Source: Methylomonas koyamae (GTDB lineage: Bacteria; Pseudomonadota; Gammaproteobacteria; Methylococcales; Methylomonadaceae). Taken from it: 64,000 nt of DNA. The DNA lies in assembly GCF_001644025.1 (NCBI RefSeq), contig NZ_LUUK01000177.1, positions 1-64,000 on the forward strand. Reading direction: 5' to 3'. Of this stretch, positions 16,177 to 26,074 are shown piece after piece. The position numbers and the translations under genes were made by a program. The stretch's first letter is position 1; the number at the start of each line of letters is the position of its first letter. Under the pieces are notes generated by a model, which was given only the letters and a program-made list of their open reading frames with translations, made no database searches and was not told where the DNA came from.

Positions 16177-17913
16177 ATGGCCGAGCCGACGACTAAAAAG
16201 CCCAAGAAAACCCTGGATGCGTTTGCCGACGATTTGGACGCGATGCTCAATATCGGCGAAACCGCGTCCGAGCAGGTCGGTTTGATCGACGACGACGAAG
16301 CGATCGATCGCTTGTTGGTCGATCACGAAGTGGTGGCCGACTCGGCTGCGGCGGAACGCGACGAATTTGCCGACATCGACGCCTTGCTGGCGGCCGAGCA
16401 AGCTCAGCCGGATCTGGATCTCGCCGCCGCAAAGTTGGGCGACGAGTTCGACGCAGCCATCGACATCAATCCCAAGCACGAACAAATGCTGGACGACGAA
16501 TTCGCCGATTTGGTCGATGTCGGGGTTGAGGCCAAGTTGGAAGAATTGGAACTGGATGTCGAGCCGTTTCCGGAACCGGATGTCGCCGACCGGGCTATCG
16601 CGGCCATCGACGACGAATTCGAAGTCGGCGAAACGCCTGAATTAGTGGTAAGTGACGAACGGGACGAATTGGACGCCATGCGAGAGATCGACGAGTTTTC
16701 GGACACTGGAGCACCGGCTGGCAACGCCGAATTTTTGACGGCCGATTTCGACATTTCGGCGGACGACGAGTATGTCAAACCCATCGAAGCCGAACCGGAA
16801 GCCGCGCCTATCGTGATCGACGAGTTTGGCGACGACGATGTCGCCGATCTGGCGGCAGGGTTCGCGTTGGGCTCGGCGAGTGCCGAGGACGCCCCGCTCG
16901 CCGAACCGTCGGGCGATGACGACGAATTCGAGTCGCAGACCGCCGCCCAAGCACCGCCGGCCGATTCGATACCCGTGCCTCCCTCGCCTGAGCCGGTCCC
17001 GGTGGTTGCCCCGGCGCCGGTAATCCAAATGGTGGATCACAGTGCCGAAATCGCGGCGCTGACCCACCAAATCGATGAATTAAAACGCCACCAGCGCCAG
17101 ATCAAGGCGGATATTCTGGAAAAGGCTGAAAAAGCCCAATTGGCGACCTGTCTGGAAACTGTCGACGGTTTGCAGACCGAGCAGAAGAAAACCAAACGAG
17201 GCTTGGACGCGGTCGCGAACAAAAAACCGGTCGCGGCCTACGTCGCCAACGGCGTGGCGGCGTTGGCGCTACTGCTGGGTACCGGTTTGGGCATACAAGG
17301 CATGATCGCCAAGTCGCAAGTCGGCGAGTTGGTGACGATCATCGGCAAATTGCAGGAGCAAGTCGTTAATGCCCCGGCCGCCAACGCCGCCGACCAGGAA
17401 ATGCTGCGCAAGCAGTTGGACGAATTGTCGGTCGGAAATGGCGTGTTGACCGCCCAGATCGCGGAACTGAAAAAAGCCCAGGGCGGTGGCGGAGGACAGG
17501 CGGTCGGTGGCGACGTCGGCAAGCAGTTGGCCGAACTGGGCAATCGCGACATGCAAATCGGCGCCGCGATCGAAGCCTTGCAGTCTAAAGTCGGCGCGTT
17601 GGAAAAAGCTCGCCCGCTCGCCGCCGCGACGCCGACGGTCAAGCCCGAGAAGAAAAAGCCGGAACCTGTTCCTGAAAATTGGGCGGTCAATTTGACCGCA
17701 TTCAAGCAGGATTGGTATGCCAAGCGTAAAGCCGAGGAATTCGCCGGCAAGGGCGTTCCGGCCAAGGTCGCGAAAAGCGAGGCCAAGGGCGAAACCTGGT
17801 ACCGGCTGAGCGTTGACGGCTTCCCCAGCCAATACGAGGCGGCCGCCTATGCCGCCAAGGTCAAGAAAACCTTGAATCTGGACGCGGTTAGCGTGTTCAA
17901 GGTCAAGGATTGA
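16177..17913 (+). CDS. SPOR-domain membrane protein with long acidic N-terminus
   Basis: 578 residues. Residues about 1-260 are extremely acidic, with many DEF/DEFA motifs, and look disordered and cytoplasmic. A Pro-rich stretch and a coiled coil (about 285-345) follow, then one membrane segment (GVAALALLLGTGLGIQGMIA, near 360-380), a second coiled coil and a C-terminal SPOR domain (about 500-578, with NWAVNLTAFKQDWYAKRKAEEF). SPOR domains bind denuded septal peptidoglycan, so a role at the division site is likely. The family has no fixed name; the acidic cytoplasmic arm is unusual. Confidence 0.8.
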   Translation: MAEPTTKKPKKTLDAFADDLDAMLNIGETASEQVGLIDDDEAIDRLLVDHEVVADSAAAERDEFADIDALLAAEQAQPDLDLAAAKLGDEFDAAIDINPKHEQMLDDEFADLVDVGVEAKLEELELDVEPFPEPDVADRAIAAIDDEFEVGETPELVVSDERDELDAMREIDEFSDTGAPAGNAEFLTADFDISADDEYVKPIEAEPEAAPIVIDEFGDDDVADLAAGFALGSASAEDAPLAEPSGDDDEFESQTAAQAPPADSIPVPPSPEPVPVVAPAPVIQMVDHSAEIAALTHQIDELKRHQRQIKADILEKAEKAQLATCLETVDGLQTEQKKTKRGLDAVANKKPVAAYVANGVAALALLLGTGLGIQGMIAKSQVGELVTIIGKLQEQVVNAPAANAADQEMLRKQLDELSVGNGVLTAQIAELKKAQGGGGGQAVGGDVGKQLAELGNRDMQIGAAIEALQSKVGALEKARPLAAATPTVKPEKKKPEPVPENWAVNLTAFKQDWYAKRKAEEFAGKGVPAKVAKSEAKGETWYRLSVDGFPSQYEAAAYAAKVKKTLNLDAVSVFKVKD

Positions 17914-17918
17914 GCGGC

Positions 17919-18830
17919 ATGCCGGCTGAAAAACCCAACCAAAAACTGGTTGTCGCGGTATCGTCTCGCGCCTTGTTCGATCTCGACGAGTCGCATCGGA
18001 TTTTCGAAACCCAAGGCAAGGAAGCTTTTTGCCGCTATCAGATCGAACACGAGAACGAAATTCTCGAGCCGGGTTTCGGATTCGCGTTGGTTAAAAAGTT
18101 TCTCGATCTGAACCTGGCTTTCCCGGACGAACCGCTGGTGGAAATTATCTTGCTGTCGCAAAACAGCGCCGATACCGGGTTGCGGATATTTAACAGCATC
18201 GCCCATCATCAACTCAACATCACCCGGGCCGCCTTCACCAGCGGCGTCTCCCCATACGCCTATATTCCGGCGTTCGGCGCTCATTTGTTTTTATCCGCGA
18301 ATGGCGACGACGTGCGCAAGGCGCTGGATGCCGGTTGTCCGGCGGCGACCATCGTATCCGGCGCGGCCAGCAATCCGACCTCGCAATTGCGGATCGCGTT
18401 CGACGGCGACGCGGTCTTGTTTTCCGACGATTCGGAGCGCATCTACCAGCAACACGGCTTGGCGGCATTCGCGGCCAACGAACGTAACGAAGCCCATACG
18501 CCGCTACCGGGCGGGCCGCTCAAAGCGTTTTTAAGCGCCCTGCACCGGATACAGACCCATTTCGGTCCGGAAACCGCGCCGATCCGCACCGCGCTGGTGA
18601 CCGCGCGGGCCGCGCCCGCCCACGAACGGGTGGTGCGGACCTTGCGCGCCTGGGAAATTCGGATAGACGAGGCCTTGTTCCTCGGCGGAATGCCCAAGGG
18701 GGCGTTTTTGAAAGCCTTCGGCGCCGATATTTTCTTCGACGACCAAAAAGGCCATTGCGACTCGGCGGTGCTGCATCAGGTGGCCGCCGCTCACGTCCCC
18801 AACGGGATTACGAACCGACCCGAATCTTGA
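17919..18830 (+). CDS. 5'-nucleotidase (NT5C1-type)
   Basis: 303 residues. It belongs to the 5'-nucleotidase family that includes cytosolic NT5C1A. The start LVVAVSSRALFDLDESHRIF carries the family's conserved LFD(L/M) block. NSADTGLRIFNSI, GVSPYAYIPAF, HLFLSAN, SDDSERIYQQHG, PLPGGPLKAFL and FFDDQKGH are further signatures. It would dephosphorylate nucleoside monophosphates in the cytoplasm. The ATG at 17919 is preferred over a TTG at 17910, because AAGGA stands 9 bases before the ATG. It overlaps the convergent gene at its 3' end by 23 bp. Confidence 0.85.
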   Translation: MPAEKPNQKLVVAVSSRALFDLDESHRIFETQGKEAFCRYQIEHENEILEPGFGFALVKKFLDLNLAFPDEPLVEIILLSQNSADTGLRIFNSIAHHQLNITRAAFTSGVSPYAYIPAFGAHLFLSANGDDVRKALDAGCPAATIVSGAASNPTSQLRIAFDGDAVLFSDDSERIYQQHGLAAFAANERNEAHTPLPGGPLKAFLSALHRIQTHFGPETAPIRTALVTARAAPAHERVVRTLRAWEIRIDEALFLGGMPKGAFLKAFGADIFFDDQKGHCDSAVLHQVAAAHVPNGITNRPES

Positions 18831-20310
18831 AACGGTTAAACCACGGATTGTGCTCCACGCAGGCTAGCAGTGTCACGGATTTGAAATGAGCCAGCGCGAT
18901 GTCTGTTTGGGTGCCGTATTTGCCGGGCGGCAGGATGATTTCCGCAGACGCGCTTTCGGCGTCGATCAATAAAGCGCATTGCTGTCTGCCCAGTGGGTTG
19001 TCGATCGCGTAAGGTTCGATTTTTCCGGGTATCGGTTCCAGCAGCAACAAGCTGGCATCCTCGAAAAGCGTTTGTTGGCGGATGATCACCAATTTGGCGG
19101 CGAGTTGCTCGCGATACAGTAAGGCGATATCGCCGTTGCCGAAGCTGCCGGTCGTGCTTTCCGCCACCAGGAATTGCTTGCTGGTCGAACGCAGCAGGCG
19201 AACTTCGAAGCTGTCCAGATGGCCGGCGCCGTTCGACTTCGGCGATTGGTTGAAAAAGCTTTTCTCGTGTTCCAGCGGCATCAGCGTCATATTGTGCAAT
19301 GTGGCACGGCTGCCATGATTTTGCTCGCTTAAGCGCATGATTTTGGAGAGCCTGTCTTCGCCCTGCAGATAGCCGCTCACCGCGGCGAAACCGGTCAATA
19401 GCCGGGCGGGCTGAGCGGGGCCGATGGTGAGCGACGAAAAGATCTGGTCGTAGCCCAATAAATGCTGAGCCAAGCGATTGCGGGTGGCGACCGCCATGTC
19501 GACGCTGATTTCGCCTTGTTGCAAGGCTCGCCCCAAGCGCTGGGTGGAGATCGCCAGCGAGTCCTTGGGTAACGGCCATTTCGGATGCCTGCGCGGTTTG
19601 GGTTCGCTGTCGGTCAATTCCCAATAAAAGTCGAAATCGCCGACATCGTGGCGGTTGAATTGCAGTAAATGCTGAGTCTGTCCGGCAAATTGGAACAGCT
19701 GATCAATTTCGGTTTCGGAGTAACGGTTGGGAGCGCAAAGTGTGAATAGCAGATTGCGTTTGAATACGGCGTCCAGTGTGCCGGCGTTTTTAAAATCCGC
19801 GACTTTGACGGAAATTGCTTGATTCAGCCAGCGTTGTTTTTCGGCGAGCACATACAATTGCGCGGATTTTTTCCACAAACTTGCCGACGGCGCTTCGTAA
19901 AAGCGGGCGCCGGTTCGCAGGCAAAAGCCGGCCAATTGCAGCGCATAAAACATCGCTACCCGGCCGCGTTCCGCATCGTCGCTCAAACCGGACGCGAGCC
20001 GAGCAAAAGCCAAGCTGGCGTGGCGAAACAGTTGTATCGCCAGTTTGGCGGCCTTGCAGGATTTGGCGTTCGCCGGCCATTCGGCGCGGGCAAAAACGGC
20101 CAAGCCTTGCGCCAGATGCAGCGTGGGCGGGGTCATACCGATCATGGTTGCCAGCGGGTTGTCGCCGCTTAGCGGCGAAGTACTCAAGGTCTTCCAGGCT
20201 TGGTTGAGGCGATTCGCAGCGTTAGCGGGCGGCAGCGAACTGAGCGATTGCAACCAGGTGGTTGCCGATTCGGATTCGAGCGGAAACGGCAGCGAAGTTT
20301 GGGTGGGCAT
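18808..20310 (-). CDS. Large protein with possible atypical PilZ-like C-terminus
   Basis: 500 residues from the ATG at 20310 (MPTQTSLPFPLE); the frame stays open to 20409, so the start is uncertain. The opening WLQSLSSLPPANAANRLNQAW and a helical middle recall a proteobacterial family (about 500-600 residues) described as atypical PilZ, cyclic-di-GMP-binding proteins. In the C-terminal part, VAESTTGSFGNGDIALLY and KLVIIRQQTLFEDASLLLLE occupy the place of that family's barrel, but the diagnostic RxxxR/DxSxxG residues are not clear. No membrane segment. Function is inferred with low confidence. Confidence 0.6.
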   Translation of the reverse strand: MPTQTSLPFPLESESATTWLQSLSSLPPANAANRLNQAWKTLSTSPLSGDNPLATMIGMTPPTLHLAQGLAVFARAEWPANAKSCKAAKLAIQLFRHASLAFARLASGLSDDAERGRVAMFYALQLAGFCLRTGARFYEAPSASLWKKSAQLYVLAEKQRWLNQAISVKVADFKNAGTLDAVFKRNLLFTLCAPNRYSETEIDQLFQFAGQTQHLLQFNRHDVGDFDFYWELTDSEPKPRRHPKWPLPKDSLAISTQRLGRALQQGEISVDMAVATRNRLAQHLLGYDQIFSSLTIGPAQPARLLTGFAAVSGYLQGEDRLSKIMRLSEQNHGSRATLHNMTLMPLEHEKSFFNQSPKSNGAGHLDSFEVRLLRSTSKQFLVAESTTGSFGNGDIALLYREQLAAKLVIIRQQTLFEDASLLLLEPIPGKIEPYAIDNPLGRQQCALLIDAESASAEIILPPGKYGTQTDIALAHFKSVTLLACVEHNPWFNRFKIRVGS

Positions 20311-20438
20311 GAATCGGCCGACGGAGCTATGACGAAATATTTCCAAGTTTAGCTTAGCTTGACGGTTCGCGGCGCGGCAATTTTGCGAGGCGAGGTTCGC
20401 CGCATACAATGGCCTCCATTTGCGTCGAAACCCATTCC

Positions 20439-21932
20439 ATGTCCCAACTTCCCCGATGGACCGCCTACTTGATCGCGCCGACGGCCGGCGCGGCGCTGAC
20501 CTTGGCGTTTTCTCCCTACGATCTGCCCTGGCTGGCCTTGCCGGCGCTGGCTTTACTGTACTGGACTTGGCTGGACCGATCCGCGAAGCGTGCCGCCGTA
20601 CTGGGTTACGGATTCGGTCTAGGTCTGTTTGGTAGCGGTCTGTGGTGGGTTTACATCAGTATCCACGATTTCGGTGACGCCGAACCCGCCGCCGCTACGG
20701 CGTTGACCGGCTTGTTAATCGGGGCGTGGGCGGTTTTTCCGGCCTTGGCGGGCTACCTAGCGGTCAAGTTCAACGCCGGTGCCAAGGCATGGAGCCGAGC
20801 GACGCTATTCGCGGCGGTGTGGGTCGTGGTCGAATATTTGCGCGGCGACTGCTTGCTAAACGGCTTTCCTTGGTTGTTGATAGGCTATGCGCAGTCGGAT
20901 ACGCCGTTGGCCGGCTACGCGCCGATCGTCGGCGTCTACGGCGTGGGGTTTTTGCTCGCGCTGTCGGCGTTCGCCTGGGTGGAGATCGTTGCCGGGACGA
21001 TCCCTTGGCGGCGAGGTTTGCCGGTGGTATTGCTGATGTGGTCGGGTGGAGCGGTTTTGCGCGGCGTGGCCTGGACCGAGCCGGCCGGCGCGCCGTTTAA
21101 GGTGACTTTGGTGCAAGGCAATGTCGGCCAGGATCGAAAATGGGACATCGATCAACGCGCCGGCACTTTGAGCCTCTACCGGGATTTAACCGAAGCGCAT
21201 TGGGATTCGGACGTGGTGATTTGGCCGGAAACAGCGGTGCCGGCCTTTTTAAACGAAGTGCAAGCGGAATTTATCGAGCCCTTGCGCGCCGATGCGCTGC
21301 GCCACGGCACCGAACTGGTGTTGGGACTGCCCAGCGGCGGACAGGGAAAACACTATTACAATAGCGTGCTGGCCTTGGGCGAGAACCAGCAGCTCTATCA
21401 TAAACATCATTTACTGCCGTTCGGCGAGTATTTGCCGCTACAACCCCTGTCCGGCTGGATCTTGGACCTAATGGCGATACCGCTCGGCGACTTTGCCGCC
21501 GGCGCCGACCGCCAGCCATTGCTGTCGGCCGGCGGCTATCGATTTGTGACCACCATTTGCTACGAAGACGCCTTCGGCGAATTGGTAGCCCGCCAAATCG
21601 CCGACGCCGCCTACATCGTCAATCTGACCAACGACGCATGGTTCGGCGATTCCGCTCAACCGTATCAGCACCTGCAAATGGCGCGGATGCGAGCCCTGGA
21701 AACCGGCCGCTATTTGGTCCGAGCCACCAACACCGGCGTGACCGGCTTCGTCGGCCCCGACGGCCGCATACTCTCCGTCGCGCCGAGCTTTACCGCTACC
21801 ACAGTGACCGCCGACATCGTGCCGATGCGCGGCGTCACGCCCTACGCGCGCTTCGGGGACGTATGGGTGTTGGCGGTGTTAGTGGCTGGGGTGGGGGCGC
21901 TAAAGATAGGGTGGCTTGTCATAAAACCGTAA
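20439..21932 (+). CDS. lnt: Apolipoprotein N-acyltransferase
   Basis: 497 residues from the ATG at 20439 (MSQLPRWTAYL). Several membrane segments at the N-terminus precede a periplasmic nitrilase domain with the catalytic triad Glu in WPETAVPAF, Lys in KHHLLPFGEYLP and Cys in ICYEDAFG. The fingerprints EYLRG and GFPWLLIGY are present. It adds the third acyl chain to lipoproteins in the inner membrane. The start codon of the divergent gene lies about 130 bp away. Confidence 0.95.
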   Translation: MSQLPRWTAYLIAPTAGAALTLAFSPYDLPWLALPALALLYWTWLDRSAKRAAVLGYGFGLGLFGSGLWWVYISIHDFGDAEPAAATALTGLLIGAWAVFPALAGYLAVKFNAGAKAWSRATLFAAVWVVVEYLRGDCLLNGFPWLLIGYAQSDTPLAGYAPIVGVYGVGFLLALSAFAWVEIVAGTIPWRRGLPVVLLMWSGGAVLRGVAWTEPAGAPFKVTLVQGNVGQDRKWDIDQRAGTLSLYRDLTEAHWDSDVVIWPETAVPAFLNEVQAEFIEPLRADALRHGTELVLGLPSGGQGKHYYNSVLALGENQQLYHKHHLLPFGEYLPLQPLSGWILDLMAIPLGDFAAGADRQPLLSAGGYRFVTTICYEDAFGELVARQIADAAYIVNLTNDAWFGDSAQPYQHLQMARMRALETGRYLVRATNTGVTGFVGPDGRILSVAPSFTATTVTADIVPMRGVTPYARFGDVWVLAVLVAGVGALKIGWLVIKP

Positions 21933-22050
21933 CCAGTCTGTCACGGTACTTTCTCATTCCGGCTTTAGGCTGGCGGACGTTAACCGATTCGCCGCTTCCA
22001 AAAACCAAGGCGCTAGGCGAGGCGCCGCTATTCGCCCCCGAGGACATTCC

Positions 22051-23568
22051 ATGCGCAACCCCCACCCTTTATCGTTGCTGTCGGCCGGTCTGGCAGCCGC
22101 GTTGTTGACTCTATCCGTCGCGGCGGTCGCCGAAACCACGGTCGAAAATGCCGACTATTGGCGGCAAAACGGCCAGCACAGCATTCGCGTCGCCGAAGAC
22201 CTGCAACCGATCGATCGTCACGCCAAGAACGTAATTCTGTTTGTCGGCGACGGCATGGGCATCTCGACCGTGACCGCGGCCCGCATTTTCGAAGGCCAAG
22301 GTAAGGCCGACAATCGCGGTGGCGAGGAAAATCTGCTGAGTTTCGAAAAAGCGCCCTACATGGCTTTGTCGAAAACCTACAGTGTCAATCAGCAAACTTC
22401 CGACTCGGCGCCGACAATGACCGCGATGATCACCGGCGTCAAGACCAACGACGGTGAGTTGTCGGTCAGCATGGAAGTCGCGCGTAAGGAGAGAAGCGCG
22501 GAAGTCGTTAACCAATACAAAGTCAAAACCCTGTTGGAGCAGGCCGAGGAGCGCGGCCTGTCCACCGGTATCGTCTCGACGGCTCGGATTACCCACGCTA
22601 CTCCGGCTGCTTGCTATGCGCACACGTCCGAGCGGGATTGGGAGTCCGACGCGCAAATGCCGGCCGACGCCACTGTCAGCGATATTGCCAAGCAATTGGT
22701 CAATTTCAGCTACGGCGACGGCCTGGAAGTCGCGATGGGCGGCGGTCGTAGCATGTTCCTACCCAATACCCAGACCGACCCGGAAGACACCGCCAGCAAG
22801 GGCGGTCGCAAGGACGGCTTGGATCTGACTCAGCAATGGCTGAGCCACTACGCCAAATCCGCTTATGTTTACGATAAAACCGGTTTCGATGCGGTGGACG
22901 CGAAAAGCACCGATCATCTGTTGGGGCTGTTTGAACGTTCGCACATGGAGTACGAAACCGATCGAGCCAACGACACCGGTGGCGAACCTTCGCTAACCGA
23001 AATGACCGAAAAAGCCATCGATATTCTGTCGAAAAACCGTAAAGGTTACGTGCTGATGGTGGAGGCCGGCCGTATTGACCACGCTCACCACGCCGGTAAC
23101 GCTTACCGGGCGCTGGCGGATACCGTCGAGTTATCCAATGCGGTGCGCAAGGCCGTCGAAAAAACCGACGCCAAGGATACGCTCATCGTCGTCACCGCTG
23201 ACCATAGCCACACCTTTACCATCGCCGGCTATCCGGGACGCGGCAATCCAATTACCGGATTGGTCAAGGAACCGGGCGCGACGGTCTTCGCCAAGGACAG
23301 CAACGGTTTACCTTATACGACGCTGGGTTACGCCAACGGCCCCGGCTACCGTGGTCCCAACCCCCGCCCGGATTTGACAGACGTCGATACATCGCATCCG
23401 GACTTCTTGCAGGAAGCCGCGATACCGATGGCTAGCGAAACCCATGCCGGCGAGGACGTTGCGATTTACGCTTACGGCCCGAAAGCTCATCTGTTCCATG
23501 GTGTGCAAGAACAGAGCTACATCTACCACGTGATGGCGCGGGCGCTGAAATTGCCTGTCGGCCAGTAA
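22051..23568 (+). CDS. Alkaline phosphatase (PhoA superfamily), exported
   Basis: 505 residues. The signal peptide ends near SVAAVAET (about residue 28). FVGDGMGISTVTAARI binds one zinc and starts the active site; the phosphorylated Ser is in QTSDSAPTMTAMITG. EAGRIDHAHHAGNAYRAL and TADHSHT provide the further Asp and His metal ligands. It releases phosphate from esters in the periplasm. The length matches the family. Its neighbours include a second, PhoX-like, phosphatase-type protein, which suggests organic phosphate scavenging. Confidence 0.93.
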   Translation: MRNPHPLSLLSAGLAAALLTLSVAAVAETTVENADYWRQNGQHSIRVAEDLQPIDRHAKNVILFVGDGMGISTVTAARIFEGQGKADNRGGEENLLSFEKAPYMALSKTYSVNQQTSDSAPTMTAMITGVKTNDGELSVSMEVARKERSAEVVNQYKVKTLLEQAEERGLSTGIVSTARITHATPAACYAHTSERDWESDAQMPADATVSDIAKQLVNFSYGDGLEVAMGGGRSMFLPNTQTDPEDTASKGGRKDGLDLTQQWLSHYAKSAYVYDKTGFDAVDAKSTDHLLGLFERSHMEYETDRANDTGGEPSLTEMTEKAIDILSKNRKGYVLMVEAGRIDHAHHAGNAYRALADTVELSNAVRKAVEKTDAKDTLIVVTADHSHTFTIAGYPGRGNPITGLVKEPGATVFAKDSNGLPYTTLGYANGPGYRGPNPRPDLTDVDTSHPDFLQEAAIPMASETHAGEDVAIYAYGPKAHLFHGVQEQSYIYHVMARALKLPVGQ

Positions 23569-23589
23569 GCGTTGGTTGACTGCGTTGTA

Positions 23590-23616
23590 GGGGCGCCAAC
23601 CGGCGCCCCTTTTTTA
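23590..23616 (+). terminator. Rho-independent terminator
   Basis: GGGGCGCC, loop AACC, GGCGCCCC, then six T, directly after the phosphatase gene. Confidence 0.9.
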
Positions 23617-23630
23617 TGTTTGGAGTACCG

Positions 23631-24347
23631 ATGTTGAAAACCGTATTTTCCGTTTGCTCGGTTTTGCTGATGAGCTTGACCGCATGTCAATCCCAGTTGC
23701 CGAGCCCTTTGCAAATTCAGGCGGTGGAGGCGATGCCGCCGCTGGCGGCCGAATTCGAAACCGAAGTACTCGAAACCGACACGCACGGTGACGAGACGAC
23801 GCGAGTGTATCGTTGGCGTTTTGTCCGCCACGCTGATCGGGTGGAAACCCACAATCTGAGCGACGACAGCGGCGAAGTTTGGCGACGGCTGGCCGGCGGC
23901 GACATCGCTTATCAAAAAGTATTCCACGGTCAACGCCAAACCATCGACTATCAGCCGGGCGATTTGAAAGCCCTGGCGGCGGTGCCCGATTGGCGGGCGG
24001 TCGCCACCTTGCTTAGTCCCGCCGAGCTCGGTGGCTTACAGGCGGACGGCGAGGAATCCGCGCTGGGACGGGTCGCCTTGCGATACCGGTCGGGTCAGGG
24101 CGAAATCGAAGAACTTTTGTGGTTGAACCGGGAACAACTGCCGGCACTGATTCGACGCCAGGAGCGCGGTCATCTGTTAGTCACCCGTTTGGCGGCACTA
24201 TACCCGACTGGACAAGCGCCCTGGCCGGAACTGCGCGACGAGGACTACGGACACACAGACTATGCCGATCTCGGCGATAAGGAGGGCGATCCTTTTGTCA
24301 AATCGATCTTACCGACGCTGAAAGGCGGCCATCATCACGAGCATTAA
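23631..24347 (+). CDS. Lipoprotein of unknown function
   Basis: 238 residues from the ATG at 23631, with GGAG upstream. The start MLKTVFSVCSVLLMSLTAC is a lipoprotein signal with Cys19 as the lipidated residue. The mature part is beta-rich and charged (VYRWRFVRHADRVETHN, GQRQTIDYQPGDL), and the end is His-rich (KGGHHHEH), which might bind metal. I recognise no family. It sits between two phosphatase-type genes and has a terminator before it, so it is expressed separately from the alkaline phosphatase. Confidence 0.7.
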   Translation: MLKTVFSVCSVLLMSLTACQSQLPSPLQIQAVEAMPPLAAEFETEVLETDTHGDETTRVYRWRFVRHADRVETHNLSDDSGEVWRRLAGGDIAYQKVFHGQRQTIDYQPGDLKALAAVPDWRAVATLLSPAELGGLQADGEESALGRVALRYRSGQGEIEELLWLNREQLPALIRRQERGHLLVTRLAALYPTGQAPWPELRDEDYGHTDYADLGDKEGDPFVKSILPTLKGGHHHEH

Positions 24348-24628
24348 ATGGATGAGTTCGGTAATCAGGGGAGGGCGGTTGGCGGTCTGTCGTAGATTCG
24401 GCACACCGCGAGCTTGGTTAAACCGCTACTTTCGAGGTGCAATGGGAGTATTTGGTTCGTTAGACCGGATTAGCGTTTTGGCAAGGGTGGTGTAATACGT
24501 TTCATCAAATCTTAACCGAACTGAAACTTGAATTTCTTGTGTGCTGGTTAACATCTTTTCCGCAAGGGCGACAGGCCGCCTCTTGCTTTTTGAAAAAAAC
24601 CAACGACCCGCACTAAAGGAATTTGATT

Positions 24629-26068
24629 ATGAAAGAGTTTAGATTGACCCTGATCGCTGCTGCCGTGGCGTCTCTGATATCGCCGCTTGCGGCTAACGCC
24701 GCGGAAACGGCGTTCGATAATTTTACGCCGTTGACCGCTTCCGCTGGCCCTGCCGCTAACGAGGCGTCACCGATTACGTTGTCTAGCCCTAACTTTACCC
24801 AGGTTTCGATTGCCGACCGTTCGACGCAACTGGCGCAAGGCCAGAGCAATAGCGGCAACTGGGACATGATTACCGCCAACGAAACCGGCCCGAACGCCGG
24901 CCGATATTTGTTCATGCCGTTCGAAACCGGCGCGGGCGGGGTGCAACGTATCGATTTGCACGATGCGAACTACAACACGCGTACCACCACCATCGTGGCG
25001 TCCGGAACCCAGGATTTTGTCTCCGGCGATGCATCTCGTTGGGCGCCGTGGGGTGGCTATTTGACCGCCGAGGAGTCTTGGGGAAGTGGCAGCAGTAAAG
25101 GTCGCTTATTCGAAGTAACTAATCCGACCACCGCGACAGCAAACGGCGGCACCTTCGTGCAACGTAGCATTCTGCCCCGCGTATCTCACGAAGGTTTGGC
25201 GTTCGATAACGGCAACAACCTGTATTTCGTCGACGAGTTGAATGGCGGATCGATCTACAAATATGTTTCAGCCAACCCGCTTGCCGATAACGGCGACGAT
25301 TTCTTCTCGGCTGGTCAAACCTTCGTCATGAAGGTCGGTGTCGGCGGACAATTCGAAGGCAATAACGGACCAGCGATTACCGGAGCGTTCTCTTGGGAAG
25401 CGATCACCGATGTCAACGGCGGCGTTCTGGCCGGCGTGTCGGTATTGGCCAGCGACGGCACCATCGACGGCCGCGCTTCCGCCGACGATAACGATGTATT
25501 GGCGACCGGCTTCAATCGTCCCGAGGACTTGGAATTTCAAAACTTGGGCGGAAATCAGTTGATCTACTTCACGACCACCGATTCCGATACCAACGCGAAT
25601 ACCACCGACGGCCGTAGCCGCATTTACAATTTCAACGTGGCGACACAGTCGTTGAGCTTGTTTGCCGATTCCAACACTATCGATTTGGCGACCGGTTTAG
25701 CAGTCGGCGGTGGCTTGCGGAATGCCGACAATCTGGCGATCGACGCCGAGGGAAATATCTATATCATCGAAGATCGCGATGGCGCGGTGGATGACGATAT
25801 CTGGTTCGCTAAGGACATCAACAAGGACGGCGATTTGCTGGATGCCGGCGAAGGCTTGGCGCGTTGGGCGTCGAACGGTACTACGGGTTCCGAGTTTACC
25901 GGTTTGTATTTCGATAAGTTCAACCCGAATGTTGCGTACGTCAACATTCAACATCCAGCCAGCGGCGTGGACCGTACGATGCAAATCAACGCGGTGCCGG
26001 TTCCTGGCGCGGTTTGGTTGTTCGGTTCGGCCATCGCAGGCCTGATCGGCTTGCGCCGCCGGGGCTGA
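24629..26068 (+). CDS. PhoX/DUF839-like protein with VPLPA-CTERM sorting signal
   Basis: 479 residues from the ATG at 24629 (AAAGGA 8 bases before). A signal peptide ends at AANAAET. The body shares the DUF839/PhoX beta-propeller pattern: GGYLTAEESWG, RVSHEGLAFD, YFVDELNGGSIYKYV and, later, FNRPEDLEFQ and RNADNLAIDAEGNIYI. The C-terminus is VPVPGAVWLFGSAIAGLIG followed by LRRRG, a VPLPA-CTERM exosortase signal. PhoX enzymes are calcium/iron alkaline phosphatases; whether this one is active cannot be judged. Neighbouring the PhoA-type gene supports a phosphate role. The 280 bp upstream hold no gene. Confidence 0.82.
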   Translation: MKEFRLTLIAAAVASLISPLAANAAETAFDNFTPLTASAGPAANEASPITLSSPNFTQVSIADRSTQLAQGQSNSGNWDMITANETGPNAGRYLFMPFETGAGGVQRIDLHDANYNTRTTTIVASGTQDFVSGDASRWAPWGGYLTAEESWGSGSSKGRLFEVTNPTTATANGGTFVQRSILPRVSHEGLAFDNGNNLYFVDELNGGSIYKYVSANPLADNGDDFFSAGQTFVMKVGVGGQFEGNNGPAITGAFSWEAITDVNGGVLAGVSVLASDGTIDGRASADDNDVLATGFNRPEDLEFQNLGGNQLIYFTTTDSDTNANTTDGRSRIYNFNVATQSLSLFADSNTIDLATGLAVGGGLRNADNLAIDAEGNIYIIEDRDGAVDDDIWFAKDINKDGDLLDAGEGLARWASNGTTGSEFTGLYFDKFNPNVAYVNIQHPASGVDRTMQINAVPVPGAVWLFGSAIAGLIGLRRRG

Positions 26069-26074
26069 TTCTCG

